Shown piece by piece: positions 25,916-34,846 of a DNA stretch of 48,480 nucleotides. The DNA comes from CALXQW01 sp031553045 (GTDB lineage Bacteria; Verrucomicrobiota; Verrucomicrobiia; Opitutales; Intestinicryptomonadaceae): positions 1 to 48,480 of the forward strand of contig JAVBLZ010000015.1 in the NCBI GenBank assembly GCA_031553045.1. The letters run 5' to 3'. Under the pieces are notes generated by a model. The model was not told the origin of the DNA, did no database searches, and saw nothing but the letters and a program-made list of their open reading frames with translations. The translations under genes were made by a program, and so were the position numbers. Within the stretch, counting starts at the first letter, position 1. Each line of letters begins with the position of its first letter.

Positions 25916-26743
25916 TCACGCCTTCCTGCGGCGATACAAAGACGCCCCAAGTCCCAAGTTTTCTTTAAACCGCCTGTTAAAATTTGCGATGTTTTCAAAC
26001 CCGCACTCAAAAGCTATTTCCAGCACGGTTTTGCGTGTGTTATCCAAAAGTCTGCACGCTTCATTCAGGCGCAAATTTATCAGATATTTTTTGGGGCTTA
26101 TGCCGTAACATTCTTTGAATGCCTTGCGGAAAGCGCCCTCACAAAGACATGAAACTTTTGCAGCAGCAACTATGCTGACTTTATTTTTAAAATTTTCCCG
26201 AATAAATTTTTTTGCGTTAAGCAAGCGCACATCTTCGTTAAAATCGGCAGCATAAGTTGGCGAAAGAAGTTTTGTGGATTTATCTTTGGAAAGTATGTCT
26301 AAAATTTTGAGCAAGGTAATAAATTTTGGAAACACCCCCAAGTCCTGCATTTCCTTCAGATAGGGCAAAACCTCCCTAAAAGTTTTGTCGGAAAATTTAA
26401 GACCGCCCAAAGACGCCTTTAACAGCCTCATAATTGGGGCAAGTTCAGGAATATTTGTTTCAGATAAATCAAAGGCAAATTGCAAAACCAAACTGTGCGC
26501 CCTTTTAGAATCTGTCTTTGAAATATAAGAATGCGGCAAATTTATGCCGTATAGAACAATGTCTGCGGCTTTGAAAGATGTTATGCTATCGCCAACAATC
26601 CTAGTTCCCATGCCTTCCAAAATCAGGGCAAGCTCATACTGGCTATGCTTGTGATACGGTACATCAAGGCGCATGGCGTCGCCCTCAAGCAAATTTATTG
26701 AGGAGCTGGAAGCCAACTTCACATCTTCATAAAGAACCTTCAT
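25916..26743 (-). CDS. AraC-family transcriptional regulator (2)
   Basis: The 275-aa protein has an N-terminal sensing domain (YHKHSQYELALILEGMGTRI, DIVLYGINLPHSY). The C-terminal double HTH includes SIVAAAKVSCLCEGAFRKAFKECYGISPKKYLINLRL and TVLEIAFECGFENIANFNRRFKENLG. ATG 26743 is preferred to 26761. It starts 100 nt from the divergent UroD-corrinoid operon with a palindrome between them, the classic position of a local activator. It heads the minus-strand operon AraC2-UroD1-AraC1. Confidence 0.88.
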   Translation of the reverse strand: MKVLYEDVKLASSSSINLLEGDAMRLDVPYHKHSQYELALILEGMGTRIVGDSITSFKAADIVLYGINLPHSYISKTDSKRAHSLVLQFAFDLSETNIPELAPIMRLLKASLGGLKFSDKTFREVLPYLKEMQDLGVFPKFITLLKILDILSKDKSTKLLSPTYAADFNEDVRLLNAKKFIRENFKNKVSIVAAAKVSCLCEGAFRKAFKECYGISPKKYLINLRLNEACRLLDNTRKTVLEIAFECGFENIANFNRRFKENLGLGASLYRRRKA

Positions 26744-26760
26744 AAGTGCGAAAAGTATCA

Positions 26761-26808
26761 TATTTTTGCTTTTTTATACAAGACATTAATGCAAAAATAG
26801 TGTATGAT
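26761..26808 (+). promoter_or_regulatory. Promoter and palindromic operator of the corrinoid operon
   Basis: TATTTTTGC (26761-26769) and GCAAAAATA (26791-26799) are perfect 9-bp arms with a 21-nt spacer. A promoter AAGACA (26780-26785), 17 nt, TATGAT (26803-26808) overlaps it. The weak -35 with a flanking palindrome is what an AraC-activated promoter looks like. Confidence 0.5.
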
Positions 26809-26843
26809 GAAGGCTTCAAAAAAAATAGTAGGATATTAAATTT

Positions 26844-27869
26844 ATGAAAAAGTTTGAACCTGATTTTTCTCAGTTTGAAAAAGTGTTAAAGAAGTCTCGT
26901 CCCGACAGGCCCGTATTCTTTGAATATTATGTTGACCCTGCCGTAGCCTGCCCTGAAGAAGACCACCTAAACCCCTCAATTTCAGACAAAAATGAGGCTA
27001 TTGCTGAAAAAGACATAAGGGTATTTAAAGCCTGCAATGCAGACTACGCAACTTTACGCATAGAAAATTACGGTTTTAACTTTGTGCATGCAAACATTCA
27101 TGAAGCCAAAACTATTTCTCTAAATGAGGGACACTCAATACGCAATAGAAGCGACTTTGAAAAATACCCTTGGCCGGATTTATCCAAGGCAGACTACGAC
27201 GTATTATCAAGGTCTGAAAAGTATCTGCCTAGTGGCATGAAAATTATGATGGACGCCCCCATGGGTCTGCTTGAAAACCTCATACGCTTAATTGGTTATG
27301 AAGATTTGTGCTTCATGCTTTTTGAAGACCCCGACCTAGTGCAAGACATAACCGACAAAGTTGGATGTATATTGTTAGAGCATTACAAGCGCATTGCCGA
27401 ATACCCCTCTGTCATGGTTGGCATGATAAATGACGACTGGGGCTTCAACACGCAACCCATGTTAAATCCCGACCAAATGAAGCAATACATCAAGCCTTGG
27501 CACATCAAATTTGCCAAAGCCTTGCATGATAAAAATAAGTACGCCGTAATGCACTCTTGCGGCCAGCTTTCAACACTTTACGAGGATATTATTGAAGATA
27601 TCAAGATGGACGGCAAGCACTCTTATGAAGACAACATTCGCCCCGTTGAGAGTTTTTATGACGAATATAAAAAGCGCATAGCAATTTTGGGCGGGTTGGA
27701 TATAGATTATCTTTGCAGGCGCAGCCCTGAAGAAATCTACAACCGCAGCAAAGCAATGCTTGAGCGTTCGCAGACCCACGGCGCATACGCACTTGGCAGT
27801 GGCAACTCTATCCCCTACTACATTCCGAGGGCGTCTTTCATGGCAATGCAAAAAGCACTCACAGATTAG
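26844..27869 (+). CDS. UroD-family methyltransferase (2), MtaA/MtbA-like
   Basis: The 341-aa protein has the TIM-barrel fold of the UroD/methylcobamide methyltransferase family: EYYVDPAV, MDAPMGLLENLIRLIGYEDL, GMINDDWGFNTQPM, YAVMHSCGQL and AILGGLDIDYL. H237-S-C239 supplies two zinc ligands used by MtaA-type enzymes to activate a thiol. The usual third cysteine near the C-terminus (GPGCGI-type motif) is replaced by GSGNSI (318-323). It presumably moves a methyl group to or from the corrinoid protein encoded next. It leads a plus-strand operon with the corrinoid protein, DUF1638 protein and activator. A heme-pathway role is unlikely. Confidence 0.8.
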   Translation: MKKFEPDFSQFEKVLKKSRPDRPVFFEYYVDPAVACPEEDHLNPSISDKNEAIAEKDIRVFKACNADYATLRIENYGFNFVHANIHEAKTISLNEGHSIRNRSDFEKYPWPDLSKADYDVLSRSEKYLPSGMKIMMDAPMGLLENLIRLIGYEDLCFMLFEDPDLVQDITDKVGCILLEHYKRIAEYPSVMVGMINDDWGFNTQPMLNPDQMKQYIKPWHIKFAKALHDKNKYAVMHSCGQLSTLYEDIIEDIKMDGKHSYEDNIRPVESFYDEYKKRIAILGGLDIDYLCRRSPEEIYNRSKAMLERSQTHGAYALGSGNSIPYYIPRASFMAMQKALTD

Positions 27870-27973
27870 CATGTCATTTTTTGAAGCTACATATCACAAT
27901 TTTTAATTGCAAAAGGGTGTCTGTTTTGCAAGAATTTGGGCAACGCATATATAACTAATAATGTTAAAAACTT

Positions 27974-28606
27974 ATGAATGAAAAATTACAACTTCTGGCT
28001 GATGCGATAAAACGCGGCAAGCGCAACGATGCTTTGGCACTGACAAATGAACTAATCTCTACCGAATCGCCTGCGGCAATCCTTGATGCGCTGCTTGGCG
28101 CAATGAATGAGATAGGCAAGCGTTTCAAGGCAAATGAAATTTTTGTGCCCGAAGTGCTAATCAGCGCAAGGGCGATGAAATCTGTTATGGAGCTTCTTGA
28201 GCCAAAGCTTGTGGCTTCAGGCCTTGCGCCAAAAAATTGCATAGTCATAGGCACTGTGGAGGGCGATTTGCATGATATAGGCAAAAACCTCGTCATGATG
28301 ATGCTTAAAGGCGCAAACTTTAAAGTTATTGATCTTGGCGTGAATGTTACGCCTCAGCAATATCTCGACGCTGTTAAAGAACACAAAGCTGACATTGTCG
28401 CCATGAGCGCCCTGCTGACAACCACAATGCCCTCTATGAAAAGCGCCATAGATTTGATACGCTCAAGCGATGTTGCCGGTGTGAAAATAATAATAGGCGG
28501 CGCACCCGTAAGCCAGTCTTTTGCAGACAGCGTGGGCGCAAACGGATACTCTCAAGATGCCGCAAGCGCCGTTGATCTTTGCCACAGCATATTGAAATCA
28601 GCATAA
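27974..28606 (+). CDS. Corrinoid (B12-binding) methyl-carrier protein, MtaC/MtbC-like
   Basis: The 210-aa protein has the methionine-synthase-like cap domain (residues 1-88, AILDALLGAMNEIGKRFKANEIFVPEVLISARAM) and the Rossmann-like cobalamin domain (89-210). The base-off motif is GDLHDIGKN with the cobalt-ligand His100; SALLTTTM and IIGGAPVS complete the site. It carries the methyl group as methyl-Co(III) between a demethylating enzyme and an acceptor methyltransferase. Length and architecture match MtaC, MtbC and O-demethylase corrinoid proteins. It lies between the UroD-like and DUF1638 genes. Confidence 0.93.
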   Translation: MNEKLQLLADAIKRGKRNDALALTNELISTESPAAILDALLGAMNEIGKRFKANEIFVPEVLISARAMKSVMELLEPKLVASGLAPKNCIVIGTVEGDLHDIGKNLVMMMLKGANFKVIDLGVNVTPQQYLDAVKEHKADIVAMSALLTTTMPSMKSAIDLIRSSDVAGVKIIIGGAPVSQSFADSVGANGYSQDAASAVDLCHSILKSA

Positions 28607-28634
28607 TAATTTCACCGCTTAATTTGCGGCAAGT

Positions 28635-29336
28635 ATGCCAGACTACTCTATCATAGCTTGTAAAGTTTTTGAGGATGAGCTGCAACGGTACTTGCCGCAA
28701 ATTTTTTTACAGCCAAAACAGGTGCTGCTTTTTGACGTATCGCTTCATATAACTCCTGACAAAATGCGCACCACGCTTGCGGAATTAATCTCGCAAGTTA
28801 AGCAACCTGTAGAAAATATACTCTTACTTTGCGGGCTTTGCGGCAACTCTGTCTTGGGTCTTAAGAGCGAGTATTCAAATTTGGTGATACCCAGAATGCA
28901 TGAATGTCTGGCGATGTTCCTCGGCTCTAATGAGGCGTATATGAAATTCAAAAAAGAGTCTCCACGCACCTATTTTGCGAGTCCTGGCTGGCTCAAGAGC
29001 GACCTATTGCCGGGGGAAGCATTGTACGAAAAAATCAAATTGGAATACCTTGAAAAATACCAAGACCCAGAGCTTGTGGAAGAATTGATGGACGCATTTT
29101 TAGAGCAATACGCCTCATACAACGCCTACTTATATGCGGATTTTTTGGACGATGAACAATCTCTTAAACAGTGTGAGTGCAATGCAAAATTCATGAAGTG
29201 GGACTTTGCGTCCATTAAATCCAGTCCGCAATTTTTCTTGGACGCCTTAAATCAAAAATGGGATGAGAGGTTTTTAATCTTGCCAAAAAATGCCACTATT
29301 CAAGCCTCGTTTGACGACAGGATTTTTAATGGCTGA
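28635..29336 (+). CDS. DUF1638 domain protein
   Basis: The 233-aa protein contains NILLLCGLCGNSVLGL, LVIPRMHECLAMFLGS and TYFASPGWLKSD, the conserved order I associate with DUF1638. Such proteins are often encoded beside corrinoid methyltransferase genes, and their role is unknown. The conserved Cys (LCGLCGN) and His (RMHEC) could bind metal or cobalamin. The gene overlaps the ASKHA gene by 8 nt (ATGGCTGA), indicating translational coupling with the activator. Confidence 0.75.
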   Translation: MPDYSIIACKVFEDELQRYLPQIFLQPKQVLLFDVSLHITPDKMRTTLAELISQVKQPVENILLLCGLCGNSVLGLKSEYSNLVIPRMHECLAMFLGSNEAYMKFKKESPRTYFASPGWLKSDLLPGEALYEKIKLEYLEKYQDPELVEELMDAFLEQYASYNAYLYADFLDDEQSLKQCECNAKFMKWDFASIKSSPQFFLDALNQKWDERFLILPKNATIQASFDDRIFNG

Positions 29337-30828
29337 AAAAATTTTCACAATTACAAATGCCGTCGGGGAAAATTTGCATGAACGCCTCAACGAGCTTGGG
29401 GCGCATTTGCCAAAACCTTGCGGGAGCTCAAGATGCGGAAACTGCAAGGCAAAGTTAATTTCCGGAAAAATTGCGGTGGACAATGAATCCGTACCGCTTG
29501 GCGAAGTTTTCAAACCCTGCAAAGCAAAGATTTTGAGCCAAAATATAGAGGTTGAAATTTTGCCCAAGCAAAAAGTTTCCCGCATAGAGACAATGTTTAA
29601 AGCGCCGGCAACGCCTCTAGACACGGGTAAAACGGGCTTTGCCATTGCGATGGATATTGGCACAACAACGGTTGCGTTAATCTTGATAGATACGCAAAGC
29701 GGAAAAATTTTAGAGCAAGATTCTTTCACAAATCCGCAGATAAAATTTGGCGACGACATCATAACACGCATAGCCTATTGCCACTCAAAGGAAAACCTTT
29801 TGAAAATCCAAAAATGCCTGCTTGATGAGATTGAAAAATCTCTGGAAAAATTTTCCGCACAGGCAAAAAAAATCTCAAAAATGTTTGTGGCGGCAAATAC
29901 CGTAATGCTTCATATATTTTTTGGCATAGACCCAAGTGGCATGGGCAAAAGCCCTTGGACTCCGTCATTTTTAGATTCAAGAAAAATAAGCGGTTCAGGT
30001 TTTTTTGCAAATTTGGAAATAGAAGAAATTGTGAGTCTGCCCTCAATCAGCGCTTTTGTCGGCGCAGATTTGAGCGCCGCAATAGCGCTTACAAATCTTG
30101 AGGACGACCCTTCAAACATACTGCTCGTAGATATTGGCACAAATGCGGAAATGGTTTTAAAAATAGACGGTAAACTTTACTGTACAAGTGCCGCCGCCGG
30201 CCCAGCCTTGGAAGGCTGGGGGCTTACAAGCGCAATGCGTGCAAATAGCGGGGCAATATCTCTTGTTAAAATTTCTGGCGACAAAATTTTTTATGAAACC
30301 ATAGATGACCTTCCGCCCAAAGGCATTTGCGCAACAGGCTACATAGATTTGATTTGCGCCCTAAAAAAATTGAATATAATAGGCGAAAATGGACGTTTTG
30401 AAAATGAGCCAGAATTTGTAACGCTTTCAAATTCCAAAAAAATTTACAGTGTTACAGACACAATTCTGATAGACGAAGCCGACATAGCATCCATTCTCAA
30501 GGCGAAGGCGGCAGTGCGTGCGGGGTTGGAAACTCTCTTCAAAAAATTTTCCATCACTCCTAAAGACATCGACAAAATTTATATAGCCGGCGGACTGGGT
30601 AAGAATTTGAATCTGCAAAATGCGATAGACATAAGCTTCCTGCCCGCTTTCGATATTCAGAAAGTGGACTGCATAGGCAACGCAGCTCTGGGCGGCGCAT
30701 ACCTTGCCTGCATGAGTGAATCTTCTTTCAAAAAGTTAGAAAATATATCTTCAAGATTCACCAACATATCTTTGAATTTGGAAAAAGATTTTGAAGACGA
30801 CTTTATAGACGCAATGTTCCTACCCTAA
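29329..30828 (+). CDS. Corrinoid reductive activator: [2Fe-2S] ferredoxin plus ASKHA ATPase
   Basis: The 499-aa protein restores inactive Co(II) corrinoid to Co(I) using ATP. Residues 1-75 form a [2Fe-2S] domain with C31-x4-C36-x2-C39 and C65. The remainder is the RACo/DUF4445 ASKHA fold: AMDIGTTTVALILIDTQSGK, FVGADLSAAIAL, ILLVDIGTNAEMVL, SAAAGPALEGWGL and IYIAGGLGKNLN. It is shorter than the roughly 630-aa RACo of acetogens. ATG 29329 is used because the upstream in-frame ATG at 29290 lies inside the DUF1638 gene. Its presence shows the neighbouring corrinoid protein handles methyl transfer with Co(I) chemistry. Confidence 0.92.
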   Translation: MAEKIFTITNAVGENLHERLNELGAHLPKPCGSSRCGNCKAKLISGKIAVDNESVPLGEVFKPCKAKILSQNIEVEILPKQKVSRIETMFKAPATPLDTGKTGFAIAMDIGTTTVALILIDTQSGKILEQDSFTNPQIKFGDDIITRIAYCHSKENLLKIQKCLLDEIEKSLEKFSAQAKKISKMFVAANTVMLHIFFGIDPSGMGKSPWTPSFLDSRKISGSGFFANLEIEEIVSLPSISAFVGADLSAAIALTNLEDDPSNILLVDIGTNAEMVLKIDGKLYCTSAAAGPALEGWGLTSAMRANSGAISLVKISGDKIFYETIDDLPPKGICATGYIDLICALKKLNIIGENGRFENEPEFVTLSNSKKIYSVTDTILIDEADIASILKAKAAVRAGLETLFKKFSITPKDIDKIYIAGGLGKNLNLQNAIDISFLPAFDIQKVDCIGNAALGGAYLACMSESSFKKLENISSRFTNISLNLEKDFEDDFIDAMFLP

Positions 30829-30886
30829 AAATTAAGCGTTGCGCAAAAAAAACAGACCAAATTTTAATAAGGTCTGCAGTTTGAAA

Positions 30887-30920
30887 ATGAAAAAAGCTCT
30901 CAAAGAGAGCTTTAATTTTT
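30887..30920. terminator. Bidirectional terminator between activator and RRM genes
   Basis: AAAGCTCTC (30893-30901) and GAGAGCTTT (30905-30913) pair, with A-tract on one side and T-tract on the other, serving the plus-strand operon and the minus-strand RRM gene. A CAGACC/GGTCTG hairpin lies just before it. Confidence 0.75.
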
Positions 30921-30935
30921 TAAGATTGGCCTGTA

Positions 30936-31364
30936 TTAGTAAGAGTCTCTCTCAAAGCGAGCGCCGCCTTCGCCTTCAAAACGTCTTGGACGTCTGTCGC
31001 CGCCTTCAGAACGCTTAAAACCGCCGTCACGACCGCCGCCGCCTTCAAAACGTCTTGGACGTCTGTCTGCGCCGAAAGTTTTGCGTGGTTTAAAACCGCC
31101 GCCAAAACCGGAAAACCTTTCCTCACGAGGACGTGTCTTGTCAACTTTCATTGCTCTACCAAGCAGCTCAACGCCGTTCAACGCCGTTATTGCAGCTTGT
31201 GCCTGCTCATCATTTTCCATTGTTACAAATGAGATGCCACGAAACCTACCTGTTTCTTTATTCATCAACATTTTTACGCTTGCAACTGCGCCATGCTTTT
31301 CAAAAGCGTCACGCAGCTCTTTTTCTGTTATATCGAAAGACAAATTGCCTACGAAGATTTCCAT
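30936..31364 (-). CDS. RRM-type RNA-binding protein with Arg/Gly-rich tail
   Basis: The 142-aa protein has one RRM in residues 1-80: RNP2 IFVGNLS (3-9) and RNP1 RGISFVTM (about 43-50). The tail is Gly/Arg-rich with two copies of RRPRRFEG. Bacterial single-RRM proteins bind RNA with low specificity and are often linked to cold adaptation, but no target is known here. It is monocistronic, with a terminator at its 3' end; its 211-nt upstream gap shows no promoter I trust. Confidence 0.92.
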   Translation of the reverse strand: MEIFVGNLSFDITEKELRDAFEKHGAVASVKMLMNKETGRFRGISFVTMENDEQAQAAITALNGVELLGRAMKVDKTRPREERFSGFGGGFKPRKTFGADRRPRRFEGGGGRDGGFKRSEGGDRRPRRFEGEGGARFERDSY

Positions 31365-31575
31365 ATTTTACCTATTTTATTATTTTATACTTTTAGCGCT
31401 CCTCTACTTTCCGGAGCTCAACCGCCAACTTAATGATACAACAGACATATTCGCAGAAAAACAAACACGTGCGCCATAACTCTAAATTACAGTCCAACAA
31501 TTTCCTTATTATCGGCGCAACAAGTCAACACAAATAAAACAAATTATTACAATTTTTTTCGATCACCCCGAAAAC

Positions 31576-32619
31576 CTATTGCCCCATTTCTGGGAACAAA
31601 AAGCGTCTATCCACTGCCTGTGCGGAAACTATAACCATTGTTCCAAAAATGTCGGCGGCAGTAGAACCTCTTGAAATCTCGGCAGCAGGACGCACCAAAC
31701 CTGTTATAATTTGCCCATAAGAATTTGTACCCTTGGAAAGAGTCTGAACCATTTTGAGCGTGATATTGCCGCAGTTTAAGTCTGGAAATACCAGAACGTT
31801 TGCCTTGCCTGCAACGCTGCTTGCAATGCCTTTAAAGTTTGCAACCTCGGGAATCAATGCAGAATCCACCTGCAATTCGCCGTCTATATCTATTTCAAGG
31901 TAGTTGCGCTTTGCGAATTCATGCGCCAAAGCGGTGGCAGACTTCATCTTGAGCACGCTGGAAAGCTTTGCGTTGGAAGATTTTGAAGAATAGCTCAACA
32001 TTGCAACCTTTGCCCTCTCATTGGTGAGATGATGCGCCAAGATTGCCGTGTTTATTGCTATATCCGCAAGTTGTTCTTCTGTGGGTTCAGGAATCACGCC
32101 ACAATCCGCCAGAAAGAGATTGCCCTTGACGCCAACATTCATGTCTTGGGTTTGCAATATCGCCATTGAAGACGCTGTTTTAAAAGTCTTCTGCAAAGGC
32201 ACAATTTGGAAAAGCGGCCTAAGTGCGCTGGAAGAAGTTGTGGTTGCGCCCGCCACCAAGGCATCCGCCCTGCCCGACACCAACATTAGCGTTGCAAAAT
32301 AATTCGGGTTCAGGACAAACTGCATGAGTTCTTCCTGAGAGAGTTTTTTAAATTTTGAAGTTACCTTTAAGATTTTGATAAGTTCATCAATATCGTCAGA
32401 GGCGTTGGGTTCAATAATTCTTATACCGTCAAGACGTATGTCATTTTTCTTTGCGGTATCTTCAATTTCTGCCTTATTGCCGAGCAAAATGGGCACGCCC
32501 AATTTGCGAGTGGCAAACTGGCGAGAAGCCTGTAAAATGCGCACGTCATTGCCTTCCGGTAAAACAATGCGCTTGGGATGATTCTGAAGTCTGGCTGAAA
32601 GTCTGCTTATTATTGGCAT
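31576..32619 (-). CDS. pta: Phosphate acetyltransferase
   Basis: The 347-aa enzyme interconverts acetyl-CoA and acetyl phosphate. It is the short, single-domain form. Motifs include RIVLPEGNDVRILQASRQF, ADALVAGATTTSSSALRPLFQIV, MAILQTQDM, FPDLNCGNITLKMVQ and the phosphate-binding end GLVRPAAEISRGSTAADIFG. It suits fermentative ATP generation with an acetate kinase that is not in the window. It follows the helicase gene in the same direction with an 85-nt gap that contains an ATCAGG/CCTGAT hairpin. Confidence 0.92.
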   Translation of the reverse strand: MPIISRLSARLQNHPKRIVLPEGNDVRILQASRQFATRKLGVPILLGNKAEIEDTAKKNDIRLDGIRIIEPNASDDIDELIKILKVTSKFKKLSQEELMQFVLNPNYFATLMLVSGRADALVAGATTTSSSALRPLFQIVPLQKTFKTASSMAILQTQDMNVGVKGNLFLADCGVIPEPTEEQLADIAINTAILAHHLTNERAKVAMLSYSSKSSNAKLSSVLKMKSATALAHEFAKRNYLEIDIDGELQVDSALIPEVANFKGIASSVAGKANVLVFPDLNCGNITLKMVQTLSKGTNSYGQIITGLVRPAAEISRGSTAADIFGTMVIVSAQAVDRRFLFPEMGQ

Positions 32620-32704
32620 AAAAATCCTATAAAAATAATTAAGGTATCAGGAAACAAGAACCTGATTTACACTTCTTTAATAATCAATCTTTTTGATGTT
32701 CAAG

Positions 32705-34813
32705 TCAATAGTTTGTTTCGTAACAATCTCTATTAACATCCAGAACAAACCTGCTTATTTCAAGAGGCTCATAAGAGCCCGATTGGACATGAAGCTGCGG
32801 ATAAGACACCACAAGGATATTTTCCGCCCTAGTGCTTGCCACGTAAAACAATCTGCGCTCTTCCTCGACATCGCCTTCCTCTATGGAACGTTTGATTGGG
32901 AAAAGCCCCTCTGAAGCGCCAAGTATGAACACCACCGGAAACTCAAGCCCCTTTGCCTGATGCACAGTCATCATGCGCACCCTGTTTGTATTTGCGCCGT
33001 CGTCGCTTTTACCGCCGTCGATTTCCAAAGCTGCATTCGTCAAAAAGTCGTCAAAATTTTTGTATCCTGCGGCGTAGTCATAAAGAGAATTAAAATCCTC
33101 CGCACGCTCCTCCCAGTCTTCGTATTCCACCTTCATAGAGTCAAGATACCAGCTCTGCGCAATGAGGCTAATCATATCTTGCGGTCGGCAATTTTCTTCC
33201 ACAACTTTTTCGGATTTTTTATCTTCGTCAAAGAGCGTGCCCTGCACCGGCGCATCAAGTTTGTCGAAAAGTTTTTCCGCCGATAATGCCCTTGAAGTTT
33301 TTAGCATTTCTTCAAGTTTTTTTGCATCTTTTGCAAAAGCCGCAAAGACATCCTTTGACGCCTTGGGAACTTTTGAAAGCACGGATTTTTCTTCCAAAAC
33401 TTCCACCAAACTGCGGCAGGTTTTTTCAGAAATTTTTTCCGCCTCAAGGTAGATTTTCTGCGCTGTTTTTTCGCCCAGTTTTGGCATGAAGCACAAAACC
33501 CGCATGAAAGATATTATATCTTTTTGATTTGCCACAAAGCGCAACTGCGCCACCAAATCTTTGATATGCGCCTGTGCGAAAAATTTTACGCCGCTTATTA
33601 TCGAAAATGGAACGCTGTATTTTTGCAGCCTAAGCTCCATATCCCTAGACTGGCTGTGAGACCTATATAAAATTGCAATGTCTTTGTAATCATACTTTGA
33701 GTCGTAACGCTCTGTGATATTTTTTATGCAATCAAGTATGCGCATACTTTGCGTCATTGTATCCGGAGAGCGCATAACTATCGGCTTTACTCCGCTACTC
33801 CTTACGGATACGAGGTTTTTTTTGTAAGTTTCCGCCTCATCCGCCCTTTCTATAATCTGATTTGCGAAATCCAAAATTTCAGGCGTGCTTCTGTAATTTT
33901 GTTCAACCTTGAAAATTTTTGCGCCCTTAAATTGAGCTTGGAAACGCAAAATATTTTCTATGTTTGCGCCCCTCCAAGAGTATATGCACTGAGACTGATC
34001 ACCCACTGCGCTGATTTTCCCGTGAGAGGCAAGCAGGTCTAAAATTTTTCCCTGAAGGGTGTTTGTGTCTTGATACTCGTCAACCAATATGTTTTTAAAA
34101 CGCCTCAGATATTTTTGAAGAACATCCGGATTATCCCTCAAAAGCTTATACCAAAGCTCTAACAGATCATCAAAATCGCAGACATTGATGTTGCGTTTTT
34201 TTTCTTCAAACGCCTCTGCTATTGCCTCAATTTCATCTACTGGCGTAGTAAGCCAACTGAAACGCTTGTACAAAGCGTCTGAAATATTCAGCATGGTATT
34301 GCGGGAATAGCTTATAATGTCGTTCAAAAGCTTTTGACGCGGATTATCTTTGTTGTCAAAAAAAGTGGGGAAAATTTCTTCCGTGGATTGTTTAATAAGC
34401 TTGGCGGCGTCTTCGGAATCTATGATTGCAAAATCTTGATTGAGCCCGATTTTATGGGCGTCTATCCGCAAGAAACGCCCCGCCACAGAGTGAAATGTGC
34501 CGCCCCAAAATTCACCCGCACTTCTGCCTGTAAGCGTTTCTATGCGGTTCAACATTTCACGCGCCGCCTTGTTTGTAAAGGTTAAGAGCAAAATTTCTCT
34601 CGGCAAAATTTTACATTCAGAAATCAGCCAAGCCACCCTGTATGTAAGAGTTCTTGTCTTGCCCGACCCTGCGCCCGCAAGCACCAACATGGGCTCATCA
34701 GGCGAACTTCCGACAGCTTCATACTGCTCCGGATTTAAGCTTTTTTTAAAATCTATTTCTTTAAAGTTTTCCAAAATTTCCTCCGTAAAAAATGGCACAT
34801 AAAAACGTGCCAT
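32705..34813 (-). CDS. UvrD/PcrA/Rep-type superfamily 1 DNA helicase
   Basis: The roughly 700-aa 3'-5' helicase shows the SF1A motifs in order: Q motif LNPEQYEAV, Walker A LAGAGSGKTRTLTYR, TFTNKAAREM, Walker B ILVDEYQDTN, motif III VGDQSQCIYSWRGA, motif IV VEQNYRST, motif V VHQAKGLEFPVVFILG and motif VI EERRLFYVASTRA. Roles are nucleotide excision repair, mismatch repair or replication restart; UvrD, PcrA and Rep cannot be separated by eye. ATG 34813 is chosen rather than 34843, which overlaps the aroQ end region. It lies late in a long minus-strand operon. Confidence 0.92.
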   Translation of the reverse strand: MARFYVPFFTEEILENFKEIDFKKSLNPEQYEAVGSSPDEPMLVLAGAGSGKTRTLTYRVAWLISECKILPREILLLTFTNKAAREMLNRIETLTGRSAGEFWGGTFHSVAGRFLRIDAHKIGLNQDFAIIDSEDAAKLIKQSTEEIFPTFFDNKDNPRQKLLNDIISYSRNTMLNISDALYKRFSWLTTPVDEIEAIAEAFEEKKRNINVCDFDDLLELWYKLLRDNPDVLQKYLRRFKNILVDEYQDTNTLQGKILDLLASHGKISAVGDQSQCIYSWRGANIENILRFQAQFKGAKIFKVEQNYRSTPEILDFANQIIERADEAETYKKNLVSVRSSGVKPIVMRSPDTMTQSMRILDCIKNITERYDSKYDYKDIAILYRSHSQSRDMELRLQKYSVPFSIISGVKFFAQAHIKDLVAQLRFVANQKDIISFMRVLCFMPKLGEKTAQKIYLEAEKISEKTCRSLVEVLEEKSVLSKVPKASKDVFAAFAKDAKKLEEMLKTSRALSAEKLFDKLDAPVQGTLFDEDKKSEKVVEENCRPQDMISLIAQSWYLDSMKVEYEDWEERAEDFNSLYDYAAGYKNFDDFLTNAALEIDGGKSDDGANTNRVRMMTVHQAKGLEFPVVFILGASEGLFPIKRSIEEGDVEEERRLFYVASTRAENILVVSYPQLHVQSGSYEPLEISRFVLDVNRDCYETNY

Positions 34814-34846
34814 TAGAATTTTCACGCTACAAAGCTGAATCAAATT

